Shown piece by piece: positions 33,432 through 41,727 of a DNA stretch of 64,000 nt (position 1 is its first letter; every line of letters starts with the position of its first letter). The notes under the pieces were generated by a model, which saw only the letters and a list, made by a program, of their open reading frames with translations, did not search any database and was not told where the DNA came from. Source of the DNA: Novosphingobium sp. SG707 (GTDB lineage: Bacteria; Pseudomonadota; Alphaproteobacteria; Sphingomonadales; Sphingomonadaceae); NCBI RefSeq assembly GCF_012275515.1, contig NZ_JAAZQL010000006.1:273357-337356 (forward strand). The letters run 5' to 3'. Both the position numbers and the translations under genes were made by a program.

Positions 33432-34655
33432 ATGGCGGCCACGCAGTCCGCAGTCGGTAATCCGCCGCGCCAAGGCGCGCTGGGGCTTGCGCTCGTCATC
33501 CTCGCCCTGATGGTGGAGGGTTTCGACCTCCAGACAGCCAATCTGGCCGGTCCCTCGATCATGGCGGCCTTCGGCATCACCCGCGCCCAGCTTGGCCCTC
33601 TGCTCAGCGCCAGCCTGTTCGGCATCCTCGTCGGCGCCACGCTGGTCGCCCCGCTCGGCGATAAATTCGGGCGCAAGCGCCTCGTGGTGATCGCCAGCGC
33701 AACCTATGGCCTGCTCTCGCTGCTCGCGGCCGCTGCGGTATCTCTTGAACAGCTCGCGGTGCTGCGTTTCTTCATCGGTGTCGGCCTTGGTGTTGTAATG
33801 CCCAATGGTCTGGCCATGGCCGGAGCCCTCTATGCGGGGCCGCGCCATGCCAGCGCGACAGCCTTCGCCGGCATCGGCATCACGCTCGGCGGTGTGGTGG
33901 CTGGCACGACGGCGGCGCATGTTCTGCCGATCTATCACTGGCAGGGCCTGTTCGTCGTCGGCGGCGTGCTGCCGCTCGTCATCGCCGCCATCATCGCGGT
34001 AGCGCTGCGCGAAGTCACGCCTGCCGCAGATCAGGCGCCGCGCCATCCACGCGGGATGATCGGCACCATCCTCGCCCCGTCGATGCGCGCCACCACGCTG
34101 ATGGTGTGGCTCATGTTCGTCTTCATTGCGCTCAACATTCATCTGCTCGCGAGCTGGATTCCATTGCTCATGAAAGGCTCGGGCCTGTCGACCTCCGCTG
34201 CCGCGCTGGTCACTTCCGGTTTTCACGCAGGAGGGGTTGTAGGCGGCATTGTCGCGAGCCTGTGGCTGCGACGCGCGGGCTGGCATGCGGTGGCCATCTT
34301 CGCCGGCGGCGCGGCGCTTACCATGACCGCTCTGGCCTTGCTGCCGGTCGGCGGGGTGATCACGGTTCTGCTCATCGCCTGCGCGGGCTTTTTTGTCACG
34401 GGCATCCAGAACGGCGTGAACGGCACGGCAAGCGCGCTCTATCCGCCGGAGAGCCGGGCAACCGGTCTTGGCTGGGCGCTGGGCGTTGCGCGCATCGGGG
34501 CGATCATGGGACCGATGGTCGGCTCGCTCGCCTCGCTTGCCGGGCTTGATCGGGGCGGCCATTTTTTCCTGATCCCGGCAGCCGCTCTGCTCATTGTGCT
34601 GGTGCTCGCCACCTTCGTGGCCCGTCGGGTCGGGCAGGAGCTCGACCACGCCTGA
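33432..34655 (+). CDS. MFS transporter, aromatic acid:H+ symporter type
   Basis: A 407-residue, 12-span permease of the AAHS family (PcaK/BenK/VanK-like). The family motif in TM1 appears as LMVEGFDLQTANLAGPSI. The loop motif GDKFGRKRLVVIAS lies between TM2 and TM3, and GIGITLGGVVAG appears in TM5. The ATG at 33432 has GGAGAGG at proper spacing; an upstream frame to 33402 lacks one. It is followed after 55 bp by a TonB receptor gene and by two decarboxylase genes, so it should carry the corresponding aromatic carboxylate across the inner membrane. DdvK of Sphingobium SYK-6, which imports a biphenyl dicarboxylate, belongs to the same broad group. Confidence 0.88.
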   Translation: MAATQSAVGNPPRQGALGLALVILALMVEGFDLQTANLAGPSIMAAFGITRAQLGPLLSASLFGILVGATLVAPLGDKFGRKRLVVIASATYGLLSLLAAAAVSLEQLAVLRFFIGVGLGVVMPNGLAMAGALYAGPRHASATAFAGIGITLGGVVAGTTAAHVLPIYHWQGLFVVGGVLPLVIAAIIAVALREVTPAADQAPRHPRGMIGTILAPSMRATTLMVWLMFVFIALNIHLLASWIPLLMKGSGLSTSAAALVTSGFHAGGVVGGIVASLWLRRAGWHAVAIFAGGAALTMTALALLPVGGVITVLLIACAGFFVTGIQNGVNGTASALYPPESRATGLGWALGVARIGAIMGPMVGSLASLAGLDRGGHFFLIPAAALLIVLVLATFVARRVGQELDHA

Positions 34656-34710
34656 GCTGTCACGGAGACCAAGCCTGAAAAAAATGCAGTCGGAAAGGGA
34701 GTGGAGCTAC

Positions 34711-37086
34711 ATGAAGACCACCAGATCCATATTGCTCAAGTCTGCCGGATGGCTGGCCATGGCATTCGCGGCGGCGCCTGCGGCTTTCGCGCAGCAGGCA
34801 GGCGGCAGTGACGCGGCGGCACAGGCTGTCCCGGCCGTCCCAGATCGCAAGGTAGAGGAAATCATCGTCACCGCGCAGTTCCGCCGTCAGAACCTGCAAC
34901 GCACCCCGATTGCCATCACCGCCGTTTCGGGCGAGATGATGCAGGCCCGCAGCCAGGTTTCCATCGCCGATGTTGCGGCGCAGACCCCGTCCGTCACGCT
35001 CAAGCCTAATTCGGCCAATTACGGCTCGTCGCTCGCCGCCAACATCCGCGGTGTCGGCCAGTTTGACTTCCACCCTGCGCTTGAGCCGGGCGTGGGTCTC
35101 TATGTCGACGATGTTTATTATGCGACGCTGACCGGCTCGGTCCTCGATTTGCTCGATCTTGATCGCGTTGAGGTGTTGCGCGGCCCTCAGGGCACGCTCG
35201 CAGGCAAGAACTCGATCGGCGGCGCCATCAAACTTTATTCCAAGCGGCCGACCGGGGACAACAGCGGTTATGTTTCCGGTACTTATGGCTCGCGCAACCG
35301 TTTCGACCTGCGCGCGATGGCCGACATCGGAATCGCTCAAGACCTCTCCTTCCGCCTGACCGGCGTTACCCGCTCGCAGGACGGCTATATCGAGCGTCGC
35401 GACTATGGCTGCGACCATCCGGGGCAGGGCATCCCGGCCACCCGTGATGCGCCCAACTGCGTTCTGTCCCGTCAGGGAGAGGTGGGTTACTGGGCGACGC
35501 GCGCTGCGCTGCGCTACAAGCCGTCGAGCAACCTTGAGGTAAACATCATCGGTGACTATACGGCCGAGAAGCACGAGATTGCCGGTGGTGTTCTAACTTA
35601 CGCCAACTACAAGGGCGCGGGCGATGTGAACCCGTTTGCCACGCCCATCCCGTTCGATTCCCGCTTTATCTGCGGCCGCTACTGTAATTATTCCACCTAT
35701 ACTTCGCCCGCCGACGGCGCGCTTGCCGCCTCGACGATCCCCGGCCGCCTCGATTACACCGGCTGGGGCCTCTCCGGGCAGGTCGAATGGAAGCTTGCCG
35801 ACAATATCCAGCTCGTGGGCATCACCGCCTATCGCAAATATGACGAGACTTTCTCCAATGAGGACGACCTGTCGCCGATGTCGGTGGTGCTGGGCGGTCC
35901 GAACAACGTCAAGTTTCACGCCTGGAGCAATGAGCTGCGCCTGACGGGCGACACGCTCGGCCATCGCCTGCATTACACGTTGGGCGGCTATATGATCGAC
36001 CAGGAGAGCTTTTACGTCTCGCGTCAGGACATCCGCTATGCGGTCCCCGCGCTGGTCTTCGTCTCGGGCGATCCGGTTCCGGCCAAAAGCCGCGCCGTCT
36101 TTGCCCACGCCGCCTATGACCTTACCGACAAGCTCACCCTGACCGGCGGCATCCGCTACACCAAGGAAGAGAAGAATTACACCTTCCGCCGCCGGGACCG
36201 TGACGGCAATCTGCTCGGCGGCCAATATACAACTCTGGACGGCAAGACCGGCAATTACAGCGGTGACAATGTCGACTATCGCGCCAACATTTCCTATCAG
36301 ATCACCCCACGCATCAACACCTATGTACAGTGGTCGACGGGCTTCAAGGGAGGCGGTGTCAACCCACGGCCTTATTCGGCCTCGCAGGTCGTGAACTTCA
36401 ATCCGGAGAAGCTTTCGACATGGGAAGTGGGCGTGAAGAGCGATCTGTTTGATCGCCGCGTCCGTCTGAACCTTGCCGCCTATACATCGGACTACAAGGA
36501 CATCCAGCTCACGCTGAACAGTTGCCCGCAGTATAACCCGCCCGGCGTCACCTTGCCCTGCGCCATGCCCGCCAATGTCGGCACCGCGCGCATCAAGGGC
36601 TTCGAGGCGGAAAGTTCGATACGCCTGTTCGGCGGCCTCATGTATGACGGCGCGATCAGCTATACCGACTTCGCCTATAAGACCATCGCCCCCCAGGCCG
36701 GGGGCGCGGGCAATCCCAATGGCGTGCAGTTCGGCATGGTGCCGCCCTATACGCCGAAGTGGAAATGGAGCTCGGGCATCCAGTATGAGATCGATGCGCA
36801 CTCCATCGGTTCGTTTACGCCGCGCTTCGACATCTCGCACCAGTCCACGATCTGGGGTGTCGCGGTCAATTCGCCGCGCACGCAGATCAACGCCTATACG
36901 CTCGCCAATGCGCGGCTGACCTGGCGCAACCCCAAACGCGATCTTGAGGCTTCGCTGGAAGTCACCAATCTCTTCAACCAATATTATTACCTCACCGCCT
37001 CGGAAGTCTCGGTGACGACCGGCGTCGCCAATGCGCAGCCGGGCAGGCCGCGCGAATGGGCGATCACCGTCAGGAAAAGCTTCTGA
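34711..37086 (+). CDS. TonB-dependent receptor of the aromatic-acid module
   Basis: A 791-residue outer-membrane receptor. The signal peptide (MKTTRSILLKSAGWLAMAFA) ends near AFAQ. A TonB box, VEEIIVTAQFRRQNLQ, is followed by a plug with NIRGVGQFDF and RVEVLRGPQGTLAGKNSIGG. The barrel ends in REWAITVRKSF. The start at 34711 follows GGGAGTGGAG; an ATG at 34684 is possible. Its position between an AAHS permease and a LigW-type decarboxylase suggests that it imports a lignin-derived aromatic acid; DdvT of SYK-6 is the precedent for a TonB receptor with that job. Confidence 0.92.
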   Translation: MKTTRSILLKSAGWLAMAFAAAPAAFAQQAGGSDAAAQAVPAVPDRKVEEIIVTAQFRRQNLQRTPIAITAVSGEMMQARSQVSIADVAAQTPSVTLKPNSANYGSSLAANIRGVGQFDFHPALEPGVGLYVDDVYYATLTGSVLDLLDLDRVEVLRGPQGTLAGKNSIGGAIKLYSKRPTGDNSGYVSGTYGSRNRFDLRAMADIGIAQDLSFRLTGVTRSQDGYIERRDYGCDHPGQGIPATRDAPNCVLSRQGEVGYWATRAALRYKPSSNLEVNIIGDYTAEKHEIAGGVLTYANYKGAGDVNPFATPIPFDSRFICGRYCNYSTYTSPADGALAASTIPGRLDYTGWGLSGQVEWKLADNIQLVGITAYRKYDETFSNEDDLSPMSVVLGGPNNVKFHAWSNELRLTGDTLGHRLHYTLGGYMIDQESFYVSRQDIRYAVPALVFVSGDPVPAKSRAVFAHAAYDLTDKLTLTGGIRYTKEEKNYTFRRRDRDGNLLGGQYTTLDGKTGNYSGDNVDYRANISYQITPRINTYVQWSTGFKGGGVNPRPYSASQVVNFNPEKLSTWEVGVKSDLFDRRVRLNLAAYTSDYKDIQLTLNSCPQYNPPGVTLPCAMPANVGTARIKGFEAESSIRLFGGLMYDGAISYTDFAYKTIAPQAGGAGNPNGVQFGMVPPYTPKWKWSSGIQYEIDAHSIGSFTPRFDISHQSTIWGVAVNSPRTQINAYTLANARLTWRNPKRDLEASLEVTNLFNQYYYLTASEVSVTTGVANAQPGRPREWAITVRKSF

Positions 37087-37173
37087 TCCGAGCGCCGGAG
37101 GAAACGCCCGCGCGCTTCCCCCCGGTTTTTCTTCCCCGGTTCTTTCTCTAACGCCTTAAGGACAGCATCCCCC

Positions 37174-38229
37174 ATGAGCCATGAATTGAAGACGGGCGGT
37201 GATCGCGGCTATCTGCGCATCGCCACCGAAGAGGCCTTCGCCACGAGAGAGCAGGTCGATGCCTATCTGCGGATGTTGCGCGAAGGCACAGCGGATAAGG
37301 GCATGACATCGCTCTGGGGCTTTTATGGTCAGTCGCCCTCGGCGCGCACTGTACAGGTTATGGAGCGCCTGCTTGATGTGGGTGAGCGCCGCATCGCCGA
37401 CATGGATGCCCACGGCATTGACAAGGCGATCCTCGCGCTCACCGCGCCCGGTGTTCAACCGCTGCATGATCTCGATGAGGCAAAGGACATCGCGCGACGC
37501 GCTAATGATTTCCTCGCCGAACGCTGCGCCGCCTATCCTGACCGGTTCATCGGCATGACCGCCGTTGCGCCGCAGGATCCCCATTGGTCAGCCGAGGAAA
37601 TCCGTCGCGGCGCGCGCGAACTGGGGTTCAAGGGCGTTCAGATCAACAGCCACACCCAGGGCGAATATCTCGACGAGGCCAAGTTCGACCCGATCTTCCG
37701 TGCCCTCGCCGAGACCGGTCAGCCTCTTTATATCCATCCCTCGACGCCGCCGGATTCGATGATCGACCCCATGCTGGAGGCTGGCCTCGACGGCGCCGTC
37801 TTCGGCTTCGGCGTCGATACCGGCATGCATCTTCTGCGCCTCATCACCACCGGTATCTTTGACCGCTATCCCGATCTCCAGATCATGGTCGGTCACATGG
37901 GCGAAGCGCTGCCTTATTGGCTCTATCGTCTCGACTACATGCATCAGGCGGGCGTGCGGTCGCAGCGTTACGAGCGGCTGAAGCCACTCAAGAAAACCAT
38001 CGCCGAATATATGCGCTCCAACGTGCTGATCACGAACAGCGGCGTGGCTTGGGAACCTGCTGTGCGTTTCGCCCAGCAGGTCGTGGGCGAGGACCGCATT
38101 ATGTATGCGATGGACTATCCCTATCAGGTGGAAGAGGCCGAGGTCCGCGCCATGGACAATCTCGACATCGCGCCCGAGATCAAAAAGAAGTTTTTCCAGA
38201 CCAACGCCGAGCGCTGGTTCAAGCTTTAG
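37174..38229 (+). CDS. ligW: 5-carboxyvanillate decarboxylase-type amidohydrolase
   Basis: A 351-residue amidohydrolase-superfamily decarboxylase that matches LigW across its length. The residues known to matter in Novosphingobium/Sphingomonas LigW fall at identical numbers: Glu19 (EEAFA), Arg58 (QSPSAR), His188 (YIHPSTPP), His241 (VGHMGEAL) and Asp314 (YAMDYPYQ). LigW removes the 5-carboxylate of 5-carboxyvanillate to give vanillate in the cytoplasm, in the 5,5'-dehydrodivanillate pathway, with Mn(II). The upstream permease and receptor genes are on the same strand, and a ThDP decarboxylase gene starts nine bases downstream. A related substituted-benzoate substrate is possible. Confidence 0.92.
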   Translation: MSHELKTGGDRGYLRIATEEAFATREQVDAYLRMLREGTADKGMTSLWGFYGQSPSARTVQVMERLLDVGERRIADMDAHGIDKAILALTAPGVQPLHDLDEAKDIARRANDFLAERCAAYPDRFIGMTAVAPQDPHWSAEEIRRGARELGFKGVQINSHTQGEYLDEAKFDPIFRALAETGQPLYIHPSTPPDSMIDPMLEAGLDGAVFGFGVDTGMHLLRLITTGIFDRYPDLQIMVGHMGEALPYWLYRLDYMHQAGVRSQRYERLKPLKKTIAEYMRSNVLITNSGVAWEPAVRFAQQVVGEDRIMYAMDYPYQVEEAEVRAMDNLDIAPEIKKKFFQTNAERWFKL

Positions 38230-38238
38230 GAAAAGCCG

Positions 38239-39804
38239 ATGCCCACTGCCATCTCCACCGTGCGTGATGCGGCCTATGCGATCTTTCGCCACTTTGGCGT
38301 GGACGCCCTGTTCGGCAATCCAGGCTCGACCGAACTGCCGATGCTTCAGGCAATGCCGGACGACATTACCTATGTGCTCGGTCTCAACGAGGCGGTGGTG
38401 GTGGCCATGGCCGATGGCTACGCGCAGGCGACGCGCCGCCCTGCGCTCGTCAATCTTCATTCGGCGGCAGGCACCGGCAATGGCTTGGGGAGTCTTGTTA
38501 CGGCCTATCGCGGCTGTGTGCCGCTGGTCGTCACGGCGGGGCAGCAGGCTCGCTCGCTGCTGCCACAGGACCCGTTCCTCGGCGCAGAGCGGGCGACAGA
38601 GTTCCCCCGGCCTTACGTGAAGTGGGCGGCCGAACCATTGCGTGCGCAGGATGTGCCTGCCGCGCTCGTTCGCGCTTTCCAGATCGCGCTGACGCCGCCC
38701 ATGGGGCCTGTGTTCGTCTCCATTCCTGTCGACGACTGGAACCGGGAATGTGTGATGCCGACCTTGCCGCGCTTATCGCTGCGCACTCTGCCCGATCCCT
38801 CGGGCATCGCCGATATGGCAGCAATGCTTGACGGCGCCCGGCGGCCTGCACTGGTGCTTGGTGCAGGCATCGCCCGGTCGGGTGCGTGGGGGGAATGCAT
38901 CGCCTTTGCCGAGAAAATCCGCGCCGATGTCTGGGTTGCGCCGCTCACCGGGCGCGAGGTTTTTCCCGAGACACATCCGCGCTTTGCCGGCTTCTTGCCG
39001 GGGTATGAGGAGCGGCTGGTGAAGATGTTGGAGAGCTATGACATCGTCGCTGTGCTCGGCGCTCCCGCCTTCACCTGGCACGCCGAGAGTGATGCTGTCG
39101 CCTGGCCGGAGGGAGTTTCTCTCGCGCTGCTGAGTGACGACCCGCAGCATCTTGCCACACTGCGCGCAGGCATCGGTGTGCTTGGTGATGTGCGGGCAGG
39201 GATAGCCGCGCTAACCGAGCAGGTCGCGCAGCGGGATACGCCGCGCGCTCCTGCCCGGGCGCCCATCGCTCCTGCAGCGCCCGCGCTGACCCCTGCCTTT
39301 GTCATGGCACGCATTGCAGCGTTGAGGCCTGCGGGCACGATTATCGTCGAGGAAGCACCGACAGCACGCGACGCGCTGCACGATCATCTGCCGATCACCG
39401 AAGAGGGTGGCTTTTACACCACGTCGGCCGGGGGGCTTGGTTACGGCCTGTCTGCCGCAATCGGCATTGCTCGCGCGCAACCCGATCGCAAGCTCGTCTG
39501 TCTGCTCGGTGACGGATCGGCCATGTACACCAGCCAGGGCCTGTGGAGTGCGGCAAACCAAGGCGCCAACATCAGCTTCATCATCCTCAACAATGTCGGC
39601 TATGAAGCGCTCAATAACTTCGCCCGCCGCTTTGGGCTCGATCAGCTTCCAGGCACGGTGGTCGAGGGGCTTGATTTTGTTGCACTTGCCGCCGCGCATG
39701 GCGTCTCGGCCCATCGCGTAACCCAAACGGAGGAGCTAGATGCGGCCTTGCTTTGGTCGTTACAGATGCAGGGGCCGACCCTGGTGGAGATACGACTGAC
39801 TTGA
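38239..39804 (+). CDS. ThDP-dependent decarboxylase, benzoylformate-decarboxylase-like
   Basis: A 521-residue enzyme of the pyruvate-decarboxylase superfamily, closest in layout to benzoylformate decarboxylase (MdlC). The N-terminal domain has FGNPGSTELP (Ser30), LNEAVVVAMADGYA (cofactor Glu51) and NLHSAAGTGN (His74). These are offset by four from Ser26/Glu47/His70 of the Pseudomonas enzyme. A further active-site His candidate is His281 in AFTWHAESD. The ThDP/Mg motif is GDGSAMYTSQG (Gly424) and ends in LNN. AGGA precedes the ATG. It would decarboxylate an arylglyoxylate to an aldehyde. Pairing with LigW suggests an aromatic keto acid; glyoxylate carboligase-type relatives cannot be ruled out. 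Confidence 0.85.
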   Translation: MPTAISTVRDAAYAIFRHFGVDALFGNPGSTELPMLQAMPDDITYVLGLNEAVVVAMADGYAQATRRPALVNLHSAAGTGNGLGSLVTAYRGCVPLVVTAGQQARSLLPQDPFLGAERATEFPRPYVKWAAEPLRAQDVPAALVRAFQIALTPPMGPVFVSIPVDDWNRECVMPTLPRLSLRTLPDPSGIADMAAMLDGARRPALVLGAGIARSGAWGECIAFAEKIRADVWVAPLTGREVFPETHPRFAGFLPGYEERLVKMLESYDIVAVLGAPAFTWHAESDAVAWPEGVSLALLSDDPQHLATLRAGIGVLGDVRAGIAALTEQVAQRDTPRAPARAPIAPAAPALTPAFVMARIAALRPAGTIIVEEAPTARDALHDHLPITEEGGFYTTSAGGLGYGLSAAIGIARAQPDRKLVCLLGDGSAMYTSQGLWSAANQGANISFIILNNVGYEALNNFARRFGLDQLPGTVVEGLDFVALAAAHGVSAHRVTQTEELDAALLWSLQMQGPTLVEIRLT

Positions 39805-39946
39805 AACGATCAAGGCCGGGGTTGAACAATACGCATGATCACGAAACGTATGTTCGATTTTTGGACCGGCAAGTGATGCAAACAGCGCTGATATAACTCC
39901 CGGTGAGCCATAGATGCCGGATCGTAATTGCGGTTGTGTTATCATC

Positions 39947-40372
39947 TCACAAACTTCCCTGCATTGTCCGTGCTTTCGCGCGGAAGGCGGCGAGTTCGGC
40001 CTGATCGACATATCCGTCATGATTGGTGTCGGCCTTGTCGAACATTGTGGTCGGCGCATTCACCATCTCGGCGCGCGTTACCGCGCCGTCATGATTGACA
40101 TCGTCTGACGCAACCATCGCGTCGATCTTTGCTTTCGCCGCTGGGAAGCGCGCAGCGCGCGGGAAATCGGCGGCACTCACGACGCCGTCGCCATTGCGGT
40201 CGAGCTGGGCGAAATGAGCGTTGCGCGCAGCAACGAATTCCGTCCGGCTGATGCGGCCGTCATGGTCGGTATCGGCACCCGCGAACAGGTCTGCCATCCG
40301 GCCGCCCGTTTGCGCATGGGCGGCGACCGGCACGAGAAGCGCTGCGGCGACCGGGATCATATATGTCTTCAT
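39947..40372 (-). CDS. Exported EF-hand calcium-binding protein
   Basis: A 141-residue exported protein with a signal peptide (MKTYMIPVAAALLVPVAAHA). Four canonical EF-hand loops follow: DTDHDGRISRTE, DRNGDGVVSAAD, DVNHDGAVTRAE and DTNHDGYVDQAE, all with Asp at positions 1, 3 and 5 and Gly at 6. The ATG at 40372 has AAGGAC seven bases upstream. The role is probably periplasmic Ca2+ binding or sensing. A glycine-rich secreted protein gene lies just upstream on the same strand, and a two-component system diverges from it, so both small genes may be its targets. Confidence 0.88.
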   Translation of the reverse strand: MKTYMIPVAAALLVPVAAHAQTGGRMADLFAGADTDHDGRISRTEFVAARNAHFAQLDRNGDGVVSAADFPRAARFPAAKAKIDAMVASDDVNHDGAVTRAEMVNAPTTMFDKADTNHDGYVDQAELAAFRAKARTMQGSL

Positions 40373-40440
40373 GATGCTGTCCTTGAAATACCGGATCACC
40401 GCGCGGGGGCAGGGGGCCTGGAGGGAGGGGTGCGAGCTGG

Positions 40441-40836
40441 TTATTGCTGTCCGGTCGAGCCCGAGACGGTTGCGTGGCCACCGGCCGGGCCGGTGACGGT
40501 CGAGTTGAAGCTGCCGCCGCCGTTCGGATTGGCGGTTGCGCTGGTGGAGCGGCCCCAGGTCGTGCCGTTGTTGGTGGTATGCGTGGCGCCGCCCGAATAG
40601 ACGCCGTTCGACCAGCTGCCGCCGCGCGTTGTCGTCACGCCATGGCCGCCATTGGTCTGGATGCTCCGGGTAGCAGCGACACTGCCGGGCTGGCGGTTGA
40701 TGCTGCGAAAGACGTTCAAGCCGCGACCGCCTGAACCCTGGACCGAAAAATGACCGCCGCGCGCCCGTGCGTCGGCGGCCGAGGCACCGACTGCGATCAT
40801 GCAGGTGCTGGCCGCGATCATGATGAAAGTCTTCAT
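40441..40836 (-). CDS. Small exported glycine/serine/threonine-rich protein
   Basis: A 131-residue exported protein. The signal peptide MKTFIMIAASTCMIAVGASA is followed by a low-complexity, polar, Gly/Ser/Thr/Asn-rich body (for example GGATHTTNNGTTWGRSTSA) without Cys. AAGGAG precedes the ATG. The function is unknown; the composition suits a surface or matrix-associated protein. It is 68 bp upstream of the EF-hand gene and probably co-transcribed with it. Confidence 0.75.
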   Translation of the reverse strand: MKTFIMIAASTCMIAVGASAADARARGGHFSVQGSGGRGLNVFRSINRQPGSVAATRSIQTNGGHGVTTTRGGSWSNGVYSGGATHTTNNGTTWGRSTSATANPNGGGSFNSTVTGPAGGHATVSGSTGQQ

Positions 40837-40987
40837 GTCGATACTCCTTGTACGAGGCGGACGGGGGGCTGTCCGACGCCACGCAATGTGGAGACCGGGG
40901 GTAAGCCGCAGATGAGCGGCACATGAGCGTATGTGAAGAAATGTAAGCGGGGCCGATCGCTGCTTTCCCTCGCGCCTGCGGGCAAGC

Positions 40988-41722
40988 ATGATGGCGAGCA
41001 TGGACAGCCAGACCGTCATTGCCGTCGTGGAAGATGATCCCGAGATTGGCCCGCTCGTTGCCGGCCTGTTGCGCCGCGAAGGGTTTGAGGCCGAACTCTG
41101 CCCGACTGGGGACGCCTTCGACCGCCTGCGGGCGCGTCGGCGCATTGATCTTGCCGTGCTCGACGTCATGCTGCCGGGCGAAGATGGCCTTTCCATCTGC
41201 CGCAGGCTGAGCGCTGAAGGCGAGATACCGGTGCTGATGGTCACCGCGCGCGGCGATGATATCGACCGCATCGTCGGCCTGGAGATCGGCGCCGACGACT
41301 ATCTCCCCAAGCCGTTCAACCCGCGCGAGCTGGTCGCGCGCGTCCGGGCGATCCTGCGGCGCACACGCGATCGGCATCGTGTGGCGCCTGCATCGGTCCC
41401 GGAGGAGCGCTGGCGCTTCAGGGGCTTTGTCATGGATATGAGCCGGCGGAACTTGGCGGACCCTGCCGGTGCCGATGTCGAGCTGACCGGCGGCGAGTTC
41501 GACCTGCTCGCAGCCTTCGTTCGTCACCCGCGGCGTGTGCTCTCACGCGATCAGTTGCTCGACTGGACACGAGGGCGCGACGCCCAACCCTTCGACCGCG
41601 CGATCGACGTTCAGGTGGGCAAGCTGCGCCGTAAGCTCGAAACCCATTCGGCGGGTGACGGACTGATCAAGACGGTGCGCGGCGGCGGCTATTGCCTTGC
41701 CGCCCATGTCGAGGAGAATTGA
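40988..41722 (+). CDS. OmpR-family response regulator
   Basis: A 244-residue response regulator. The receiver domain (about 10-120) has the acidic pair VVEDD, the phospho-acceptor Asp59 in LAVLDVMLPGEDG, MVTARGDD and a conserved Lys in YLPKPFNPREL. The C-terminal winged helix (about 145-240) contains LTGGEFDLLAAFVRHPRRVL and VQVGKLRRKLE. Alternative ATGs lie at 40991 and 41000. The sensor kinase gene starts five bases after its stop. The divergent exported EF-hand and glycine-rich genes are plausible targets. Confidence 0.92.
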   Translation: MMASMDSQTVIAVVEDDPEIGPLVAGLLRREGFEAELCPTGDAFDRLRARRRIDLAVLDVMLPGEDGLSICRRLSAEGEIPVLMVTARGDDIDRIVGLEIGADDYLPKPFNPRELVARVRAILRRTRDRHRVAPASVPEERWRFRGFVMDMSRRNLADPAGADVELTGGEFDLLAAFVRHPRRVLSRDQLLDWTRGRDAQPFDRAIDVQVGKLRRKLETHSAGDGLIKTVRGGGYCLAAHVEEN

Positions 41723-41727
41723 ACGCC

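Noticed and set aside
39947..41527. A 526-codon minus-strand frame joining the EF-hand protein to sequence opposite the response regulator
   Set aside because: Only its last 141 codons are a gene: a signal peptide and ribosome site begin at 40372, and the upstream part is antisense to the response regulator and to the glycine-rich gene in another frame.
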